DNA of 11,052 nt from Aalborgiella sp031390045 (GTDB taxonomy: Bacteria > Pseudomonadota > Gammaproteobacteria > Burkholderiales > Burkholderiaceae_C). The DNA lies in assembly GCA_031390045.1 (NCBI GenBank), contig JANMTB010000021.1, positions 1-11,052 on the forward strand, in the 5' to 3' direction. The position numbers and the translations under genes were made by a program. Positions 6,284-11,052 of the stretch are shown here, piece by piece (position 1 is the stretch's first letter; every line of letters begins with the position of its first letter). The notes beneath the pieces are model-generated. The model did no database searches and had not been told where the DNA came from. It saw only the letters and a program-made list of their open reading frames with translations.

Positions 6284-7849
6284 GTTTGTCAAAGGATTAA
6301 GCGCTGCGAGTACAGTATTGCTCGCTTGTACAGCGCTGCGGCGATGGTAAAAATTCAAAGCACGCAGACCACCTAATTCTTCGCCACCACCCGCGCGGCC
6401 CGGGCCACCGTGCAGCGACTGAGGCATCACATTGCCGTGGCCGGTATGCAGTGCAGCAACGTCGGGAGAAATGACATGCACGCGGCCATGGCTGTCAGCT
6501 AATTCTAAGGCTGCAGCAGACAAACTTGCAGGGTCGCCACCGTATATGGATGTGACTAGTGAGCCTTGACCACGGCGAATCAGAGCCATCGCATGCGCCA
6601 CGTCGCGGTATGGAATCAGCGTTGCGACAGGGCCAAACACCTCAGTGTCGTGCACACGGTCGGCAGTGTCGCTGCCCGACGCGCTGCGCGTACCCAGCAA
6701 AGTTGGGCCGACGCAGCAAGCTGTACCTGCATCAGCATCGGTCAACGCATGGGTCGAGCCATCATGCAGCACTTCCGTTTGGTGTTTGAGGTAGGCTAAA
6801 CCTTCTTGAACACTTGCGAGTTGAGCTCGGTTCACCAAGGCACCCATGCGTACAGATTCATGTCTCGGGTTGCCCACAGTGGTTTTCGCCAAACGAGCCG
6901 AGATGGCTTGCGCGGCTACGCTGTAATGCACCTCTGGCACCAAAGCACGGCGAATAGCGGTGCATTTTTGACCAGATTTCACCGTCATTTCTCGCGCAAC
7001 TTCCTTGGCAAACAAGTCAAATGCTTCGCTGCCTGGCGCTGCATCGGGCAGCAGCAGGGCGGAATTAACGCTGTCAGCCTCAATGTTGACGCGAACAGAT
7101 TTTTGCACCACAGCAGGGTGCGAACGAATCAGAGCAGCCGTCTCAGCAGAGCCAGTGAATGAGACAACGTCAAAGGTTTCGACGGCGTCCATCAAACCCA
7201 CAGAACTGCCGCACACCACAGACAATGCGCCGACTGGGAAGATACCCGCATCAACCACATCTTGCACCATGCGTTGCGTCAACCAAGCCGTCGCTGTGGC
7301 GGGTTTGACGATGACGGGCACGCCAGATAGCAGTGCTGGCGCGGCTTTTTCCCACAAGCCCCAGCTTGGGAAGTTAAAAGCGTTGATGAACAAAGCCACG
7401 CCGCGCGTGGGTGTTAGCACATGTTGCGACTGAAACAGTGGGTCTTTGCCCAAACGCGTTGCTTCGCCGTCGAGCATAAAGTGCCTATCGCCCAAGGATT
7501 CGCCCAGCTTGGCGTAAGTGCCTAGTGTAAAAATGCCGCCGTCCACATCCACCGCCGTGTCATTTTTGACCGTGCCACTGTTTGCGGTGGCGATGTCGTA
7601 ATAGGCATCGCGGTTTGCTTGCAGTACTTTAACTGCAGCTGTCAACATCGCAGCGCGCTGGCGGTAAGTCAGGGCGCGCAAGGCTGCGCCGCCTGTCTCG
7701 CGCGCAAAGGCAAAACCAGCTGGTAAATCAAGGCCAGTCGCATCAACTCTGACCAATTCTGTGCCTTGGATGGGGTCAAACAATGGTGTGCCGCTTCCTG
7801 TGCCTGTTTGCCATTGGCCGCTGATGAAGTTGGGGAGTAATTCGGACAT
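6281..7849 (-). CDS. boxD: 3,4-Dehydroadipyl-CoA semialdehyde dehydrogenase (NADP+)
   Basis: Oxidises the aldehyde released by ring cleavage (3,4-didehydroadipyl-CoA semialdehyde) to 3,4-didehydroadipyl-CoA, which then enters beta-oxidation. A 522-residue aldehyde dehydrogenase of the PaaZ-N/BoxD branch. Visible: INAFNFPSWG (155-164) and VIVKPATATAW (179-189) of the cofactor site, SFTGSAETA (230-238), the general base Glu257 in NIEADSVNS, the catalytic Cys296 in SGQKCTAIR, and the late motif TEVFGPV (402-408). The C-terminal GHGNVMPQSLHGGPGRAGGGEELGG region matches the BoxD/PaaZ branch rather than ordinary betaine-type dehydrogenases. It lies 97 bases after the cupin gene and is tightly followed by the ligase. 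No Shine-Dalgarno is evident before the ATG, and the upstream gap holds a 12-base tandem repeat. The alternative, a PaaZ aldehyde dehydrogenase of phenylacetate breakdown, is unlikely because the hydratase domain is absent and the neighbours are box genes. Confidence 0.94.
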   Translation of the reverse strand: MSELLPNFISGQWQTGTGSGTPLFDPIQGTELVRVDATGLDLPAGFAFARETGGAALRALTYRQRAAMLTAAVKVLQANRDAYYDIATANSGTVKNDTAVDVDGGIFTLGTYAKLGESLGDRHFMLDGEATRLGKDPLFQSQHVLTPTRGVALFINAFNFPSWGLWEKAAPALLSGVPVIVKPATATAWLTQRMVQDVVDAGIFPVGALSVVCGSSVGLMDAVETFDVVSFTGSAETAALIRSHPAVVQKSVRVNIEADSVNSALLLPDAAPGSEAFDLFAKEVAREMTVKSGQKCTAIRRALVPEVHYSVAAQAISARLAKTTVGNPRHESVRMGALVNRAQLASVQEGLAYLKHQTEVLHDGSTHALTDADAGTACCVGPTLLGTRSASGSDTADRVHDTEVFGPVATLIPYRDVAHAMALIRRGQGSLVTSIYGGDPASLSAAALELADSHGRVHVISPDVAALHTGHGNVMPQSLHGGPGRAGGGEELGGLRALNFYHRRSAVQASNTVLAALNPLTN

Positions 7850-7902
7850 GTTGTTTTATATTGGTTTGGTAAAAGTTAGCTAAGATTAAGGAAATACTTA
7901 TG

Positions 7903-7926
7903 AAATGAAATCGAAAATGAAATCGA
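7903..7926. repeat. Two perfect tandem copies of a 12-base unit
   Basis: AAATGAAATCGA occurs at 7903-7914 and again, directly adjacent, at 7915-7926. It lies in the 97-base gap between the cupin gene and boxD. A degenerate A-rich continuation follows (7927-7948). No function is known; a protein-binding site or a slippage product are possible. Confidence 0.75.
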
Positions 7927-7946
7927 TAATAAAGTTGAAAAAGAAA

Positions 7947-8411
7947 TCACTTTGTGAATTCAATACGCCCTTCAGGCAACAAATAAAGAACCAAAGAACG
8001 ACCTTCGGTCACAGATGGGCGATGCGCTGATCCAGCTGGGTAAACCACCCAACCCGCAGGTCGATTGTCAAATTTTGCATCACTGTCAAGTGGCATGATC
8101 AAATCAATTTCACCCAAAGGATGCGCGTGATGTGGGCCTGCAATGTCTTGCATATCAACCACACCCACTGAAAAACCATGCAATTCTGGCGAAGGCTTAA
8201 AAATACGCCCGTAACGGATGCCGCCGCCTTCACGGTCGCACAGCCAGCCTTCTGCAACACCCGTTTCACAGCTAGATTTCAACCGCTCGTAAATCGCCGA
8301 GCCGACGCCGTGCTCGGTATTGAGCCAAGCATCCAAGTCAGCATCGAGTGGTCGTCCCGCAATCTGGGCTGTTAACTGGCTGAGTTGATCTTTAAATTCT
8401 GCAGTTGACAT
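7947..8411 (-). CDS. Small cupin protein of the DUF4863 type in the box cluster
   Basis: A 154-residue cytoplasmic protein that I recognise as DUF4863-like, a family often found beside box genes. Its C-terminal half carries a complete cupin metal site: motif 1 is H-x-H-x3-E (His95, His97, Glu101 in PHHAHPLGEIDLIMP) and motif 2 is PxGxxH (PAGSAHRP, His130). The N-terminal ~75 residues are mostly helical with Trp29 and Trp56. One member of this family has, as I recall, been named a 4-hydroxylaminobenzoate lyase (PnbB), which would fit an aromatic-acid-related ligand, but the role here is not established. It is the first gene of the leftward operon, divergent from boxR. A good AAGGAG lies upstream but 14 bases from the ATG, longer than usual, and no alternative in-frame start exists because TAG follows the intervening TTG. 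Possible roles: binding or sensing of a pathway intermediate, or removal of a side product. Confidence 0.85.
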   Translation of the reverse strand: MSTAEFKDQLSQLTAQIAGRPLDADLDAWLNTEHGVGSAIYERLKSSCETGVAEGWLCDREGGGIRYGRIFKPSPELHGFSVGVVDMQDIAGPHHAHPLGEIDLIMPLDSDAKFDNRPAGWVVYPAGSAHRPSVTEGRSLVLYLLPEGRIEFTK

Positions 8412-8523
8412 AGGTCTAAGTCAAGCTCCTTGGATGTATTTGTGCGAATGACATTATTCTGCTTGCACTTTTTTTGAATATGAATTATTGTGCAGATGCG
8501 AACAATAAAACTATTTTAAGATC
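8412..8523. promoter_or_regulatory. Divergent control region between the cupin operon and boxR
   Basis: This 112-base AT-rich gap must hold promoters for both directions. TGCA occurs at 8464-8467 and 8491-8494, as the inverted pair TGCAC (8464-8468) and GTGCA (8490-8494); TGCG half-matches lie at 8443-8446 and 8497-8500. A modest plus-strand promoter for boxR could be TTGCAC (8463-8468), a 17-base spacer, and TATTGT (8486-8491), so a protein on either TGCA would cover it. AAGGAG for the cupin gene is at 8426-8431 on the minus strand. TGCA is the core of BzdR/BoxR-family operators, but the 6-base spacing seen before boxC is absent here. The minus-strand promoter was not resolved. Confidence 0.5.
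8485..8508. repeat. Inverted repeat TTATTGT-N10-ACAATAA upstream of boxR
   Basis: A perfect 7-base inverted repeat (8485-8491 and 8502-8508) with a 10-base spacer that contains the TGCG half-match; TGCA at 8491-8494 straddles the left arm edge. It covers the putative boxR -10 and start site. It could be an operator for autoregulation; the AT-rich arms make chance a real alternative. Confidence 0.5.
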
Positions 8524-9405
8524 ATGTCAAGCACTATATTGCACAAAACAGAATTTCTTGCAGCACTGGGAGAGCGGGTACGCGCTTTGCGTGCCAGACG
8601 CGGGTTGACGCGTAAAACCTTGGCAGCAGCCGCTGAGGTGTCAGAGCGGCATTTGGCTAATTTAGAGTATGGAACGGGCAATGCTTCTATATTAATCTTG
8701 TTGCAGGTGGCGAATTCATTGCAATGTTCGTTGTCAGAATTAATTGGAGATGTCACCACGTCGAATCCAGAATGGCTGATGATTCGCGAGCAATTGATAG
8801 ATGCGGATGAAGCGACCTTGCGGCGTGTGCGCTTGTCTATAGGGGAGATTTTAGGTCCAGGTAAAGGACAATCCAGCAAACATATCATCGCTCTGGTGGG
8901 TTTGCGTGGCGCAGGAAAATCGACATTGGGTCAGCGCTTGGCAGAAGATTTGGGTTTTCCATTCGTGGAATTAAGCCGCGATATTGAGAAACTGGCAGGC
9001 TGCAGCGTCAATGAAATCCAAGCCCTGTACGGCATGAATGCCTACCGACGCTATGAACGCCGGGCCTTGGATGCCTTGATTCATGCGCAGCAACCCGTCA
9101 TTATCGGCACACCGGGTGGCATGGTGTCAGACGCGGCTACGTTTAATCTGCTGTTGTCATCTTGCACCACCGTTTGGCTCAAGGCAGAACCGGAAGACCA
9201 CATGCAGCGCGTGATTGCGCAGGGCGATATGCGCCCCATGGCCACTAGCAAAGAAGCGATGGATGATTTGCGTCAAATTTTGAAAGGACGCGCTTCCTTT
9301 TACTCAAAATCTGACATCACCATCAACACCAGCGCGCAGGGTTTAGAGCCAACTTTTGCACTTTTGAGCACCCAGGTGCGGGAACTGTTGGCTTTGCCAG
9401 TTTGA
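8524..9405 (+). CDS. boxR: BoxR transcriptional regulator (XRE-type HTH fused to shikimate-kinase-like domain)
   Basis: Controls box genes in response to benzoyl-CoA; members of the BzdR/BoxR family are repressors relieved by this CoA ester. The 293-residue protein has the family layout: an XRE helix-turn-helix at ~14-76 (GERVRALRARRGLTRKTLA, then VSERHLANLEYGTGNAS), a linker at ~80-117, and a shikimate-kinase-like domain at ~119-290 with Walker A GLRGAGKST (126-134), SRDIEKLAG (151-159), YRRYERRAL (174-182, like the shikimate kinase FR.E segment) and TPGGM (196-200). In this family the kinase-like part acts as effector-binding domain, although the intact P-loop leaves nucleotide binding possible. 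It is divergent from the cupin-boxD-ligase-hydrolase operon and 244 bases upstream of boxC in the same direction. The ribosome site is weak (AAG before ATCATG). A true shikimate kinase is excluded by the N-terminal DNA-binding domain. Confidence 0.95.
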   Translation: MSSTILHKTEFLAALGERVRALRARRGLTRKTLAAAAEVSERHLANLEYGTGNASILILLQVANSLQCSLSELIGDVTTSNPEWLMIREQLIDADEATLRRVRLSIGEILGPGKGQSSKHIIALVGLRGAGKSTLGQRLAEDLGFPFVELSRDIEKLAGCSVNEIQALYGMNAYRRYERRALDALIHAQQPVIIGTPGGMVSDAATFNLLLSSCTTVWLKAEPEDHMQRVIAQGDMRPMATSKEAMDDLRQILKGRASFYSKSDITINTSAQGLEPTFALLSTQVRELLALPV

Positions 9406-9507
9406 GCCAAGTAGCTATCTAAATATACTTTTTTATAGGTAAAAATGGATTTAGTCGGCGTGTTATATGCCTATTTTGCTATTAAAAACATAGCTATGGT
9501 GAGTTCA

Positions 9508-9521
9508 TGCGTTTTGTTGCA
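9508..9521. promoter_or_regulatory. Upstream BoxR-type operator half-match (TGCG-N6-TGCA)
   Basis: TGCG at 9508-9511 and TGCA at 9518-9521 are separated by six bases, the same geometry as the two exact sites downstream with one base changed. Relative to the predicted start near 9584 it spans about -76 to -63. Confidence 0.5.
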
Positions 9522-9548
9522 ATATTTCAAAAATAAGTCGTAAAGTGC

Positions 9549-9577
9549 TTGACAGAGTTATTTTTATGCAATATCAT
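9549..9577 (+). promoter_or_regulatory. Sigma70 promoter for boxC
   Basis: Perfect -35 TTGACA (9549-9554), a 17-base spacer, and -10 TATCAT (9572-9577; five of six consensus bases). The predicted transcription start is about 9584, giving a leader of about 66 bases. This is the best promoter in the window, and its -10 is overlapped by a TGCA-N6-TGCA element. It lies past the boxR stop, so boxC and the genes after it can be transcribed independently of boxR. Confidence 0.8.
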
Positions 9578-9580
9578 GCA
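9567..9580. promoter_or_regulatory. BoxR-type operator TGCA-N6-TGCA overlapping the boxC -10
   Basis: TGCA at 9567-9570 and 9577-9580 with exactly six bases between them, so the half-sites are one helical turn apart. It overlaps the spacer end and the whole -10 box, about -17 to -4 from the predicted start. A bound protein would block RNA polymerase. Assignment to BoxR rests on the boxR gene next door and on my recollection of the BzdR-family operator. Confidence 0.7.
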
Positions 9581-9600
9581 TGTTACTTGATTTGGTAAAG

Positions 9601-9614
9601 TGCATTATTTTGCA
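9601..9614. promoter_or_regulatory. Second BoxR-type operator TGCA-N6-TGCA in the boxC leader
   Basis: TGCA at 9601-9604 and 9611-9614, again with exactly six bases between, 34 bases downstream of the first exact site and at about +18 to +31. Together the two sites cover the promoter core and early leader. Confidence 0.65.
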
Positions 9615-9635
9615 ATATACCTAAAACATAACCCC

Positions 9636-9641
9636 GAAAGG
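9636..9641 (+). promoter_or_regulatory. Ribosome binding site of boxC
   Basis: GAAAGG, eight bases before the ATG at 9650. It supports that start, since no ORF call from a stop codon is possible for this gene, which runs off the window. Confidence 0.65.
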
Positions 9642-9649
9642 TCTGCCAC

Positions 9650-11052
9650 ATGATTTCATCGCCAAAAGTCGAATACCAAACCGATCCATCCCAATACAAG
9701 CATTGGAAGCTGTCTTTCAACGGCCCCGTTGCGACTTTGGCGGTTGATATTGACGAAAACGCTGGATTACGTCCTGGCTACAAGCTCAAGCTCAACAGCT
9801 ACGATTTGGGTGTCGATATCGAGTTGAACGACGCCATCAACCGCATCCGCTTTGAACACCCACAAGTCCGCACCGTGGTGGTGACCAGTGCGAAAGACAA
9901 GGTGTTTTGCTCAGGTGCAAACATCTTCATGTTGGGCGTTTCTAGCCACTCATGGAAGGTCAATTTCTGTAAATTTACAAATGAAACGCGTAATGGCTTG
10001 GAAGATTCATCCACCTACAGCGGTTTGAAGTTTTTAGCGGCTGTTAACGGCGCATGTGCTGGCGGTGGATACGAATTGGCGCTGTCTTGTGACGAGATTA
10101 TTTTGGTCGACGACCGCTCATCTGCGGTGAGCTTGCCAGAAGTGCCTTTGCTTGGCGTCTTACCTGGCACGGGAGGCTTGACCCGCGTGACAGACAAACG
10201 CCATGTGCGACACGATTTGGCTGATTTGTTTTGCACCAGCGTCGAAGGCGTGCGTGGCCAAAAAGCCAAAGATTGGCGTTTGGTGGACGATATTGCCAAA
10301 CCGGCGGTGTTTGCTGAAAAAGTGCAGGCGCGGGCTTTGGAATTAGCCGCTAAGAGCGATAGGCCTGCAGACGGCAAAGGGGTTGCATTAACGCCCTTGA
10401 AGCGTACTGTTGAAGCCGATGCTTTGCGTTATGGCTTTGTTACTGTCGAAATTGACCGTGCCAAACGCGTCGCAACCTTCACTGTTAAAGCACCCAATGG
10501 CAATGCAGATGCTTTGCCACAAACGCCTGCCGCCATGGTGGAAGCGGGCGCCAACTGGTGGCCAATGCAGATGGGGCGCGAGCTGGAAGACGCTATTTTG
10601 CAAATGCGCACCAACGAACTGGATATTGGCACGTGGTTGATCAAAACTGAAGGCGATGCAGCTAATGTGCTGGCTAGCGATGCTTTGATGATGCAGCACA
10701 AAGACCATTGGTTTGTACGCGAAACCATAGGTTTGCTGCGCCGCACCTTCAGCCGCTTGGATGTGTCATCACGCAGCCTGTTTGCTTTGATCGAAGCGGG
10801 TTCTTGCTTTTCTGGCACCTTGTTGGAATTGGCCTTGGCCTGCGATCGTAGCTACCAGTTGATGTTGCCGGATGATGAGGCTGTATCCCCCAAAATCACG
10901 GTGAGCGACGTCAATTTCGGTCTGTACCCGATGGTGACAGATCAAAGCCGCCTACAGCGTCGTTTTTATAACGAAGCGCCTGCCCTTGAAGCCGTACGCG
11001 CCAAAGCTGGCCTAGCACTGGATGCGGATGCCGCTTTTGCTGTCGGTCTGGT
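9650..11052 (+). CDS. boxC: 2,3-Epoxybenzoyl-CoA dihydrolase (ring-cleaving), N-terminal part
   Basis: Hydrolytically opens the ring of 2,3-epoxybenzoyl-CoA, releasing formate and 3,4-didehydroadipyl-CoA semialdehyde, the substrate of BoxD (also annotated benzoyl-CoA-dihydrodiol lyase). About 467 residues are in the window, of roughly 550 usual; the 3' end is cut. My translation begins MISSPKVEYQTDPSQYKHW and runs without a stop to the edge. The first crotonase-like domain has KDKVFCSGANIFMLG (82-96; oxyanion and CoA contacts), NGACAGGGYELALSCD (133-148) and SLPEVPLLGVLPGTGG (161-176); Glu142 and Glu164 are the likely catalytic pair, with the 22-residue spacing I recall for BoxC. A second, diverged crotonase-like half contains SCFSGTLLELALACDRSY, as expected for the double-length family. 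It is led by its own promoter with BoxR-type operators. boxB and boxA are expected downstream. Confidence 0.96.
   Translation, partial: MISSPKVEYQTDPSQYKHWKLSFNGPVATLAVDIDENAGLRPGYKLKLNSYDLGVDIELNDAINRIRFEHPQVRTVVVTSAKDKVFCSGANIFMLGVSSHSWKVNFCKFTNETRNGLEDSSTYSGLKFLAAVNGACAGGGYELALSCDEIILVDDRSSAVSLPEVPLLGVLPGTGGLTRVTDKRHVRHDLADLFCTSVEGVRGQKAKDWRLVDDIAKPAVFAEKVQARALELAAKSDRPADGKGVALTPLKRTVEADALRYGFVTVEIDRAKRVATFTVKAPNGNADALPQTPAAMVEAGANWWPMQMGRELEDAILQMRTNELDIGTWLIKTEGDAANVLASDALMMQHKDHWFVRETIGLLRRTFSRLDVSSRSLFALIEAGSCFSGTLLELALACDRSYQLMLPDDEAVSPKITVSDVNFGLYPMVTDQSRLQRRFYNEAPALEAVRAKAGLALDADAAFAVGL

Noticed and set aside
8511..8888. 125-residue minus-strand frame overlapping boxR and the control region
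   Set aside because: It lies antisense to the DNA-binding domain of BoxR, and its composition is that of a shadow frame.
9388..9410. TTGGCT/AGCCAA inverted repeat at the end of boxR, possible terminator
   Set aside because: The T-run is about 18 bases away from the stem, so it lacks the form of an intrinsic terminator.
9412..9497. TAGCTAT occurring at 9412-9418 and again at 9491-9497
   Set aside because: Short, nearly self-complementary, AT-rich words 79 bases apart are likely by chance; no mobile-element features lie between them.
9799..10818. Minus-strand open frames opposite boxC
   Set aside because: They overlap a well-supported crotonase-family gene entirely and show no domain or ribosome site.

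Overview
The window looks like a chromosomal stretch from a betaproteobacterium of the order Burkholderiales, perhaps a Comamonadaceae relative. The evidence is the box-type benzoate cluster, the BoxR regulator, the moderate base composition, and ilvD and lgt lying close together. The assignment to order is inferred from gene content and protein style, not from a search.

Left part (1-3905), housekeeping and envelope genes. The 5' part of ilvD (branched-chain amino acid synthesis) runs off the left edge on the minus strand. Upstream of it, also on the minus strand, are a secreted alpha/beta hydrolase, a strong intrinsic terminator with a UNCG-type loop, and a YidB-like/OmpA-like fusion envelope protein. 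lgt (prolipoprotein diacylglyceryl transferase) is read on the plus strand. Its last 57 bases overlap the tail of the convergent hydrolase gene that ends the benzoate operon.

Right part (3849-11052), aerobic benzoate degradation through CoA thioesters (the box pathway), arranged as two divergent units. Leftward, in transcription order: a small cupin protein of the DUF4863 type, the semialdehyde dehydrogenase boxD, benzoate-CoA ligase, and an alpha/beta hydrolase. Rightward: boxR, an XRE-type DNA-binding domain fused to a shikimate-kinase-like effector domain, then boxC, which is cut by the right edge. The oxygenase/reductase genes boxA and boxB are not in the window and probably lie downstream of boxC.

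How they work together: the ligase makes benzoyl-CoA; BoxAB (outside the window) would epoxidise it; BoxC opens the ring, releasing formate and a semialdehyde; BoxD oxidises the semialdehyde to 3,4-didehydroadipyl-CoA, which goes on to beta-oxidation. BoxR probably senses benzoyl-CoA. Upstream of boxC there is a good sigma70 promoter with two exact TGCA-N6-TGCA elements and one near-match (TGCG-N6-TGCA), the arrangement I recall for BzdR/BoxR-family operators. The cupin and the alpha/beta hydrolase are the least understood members. No stretch longer than about 245 bases lacks a gene. I see no mobile elements, CRISPR arrays, tRNAs or rRNAs.
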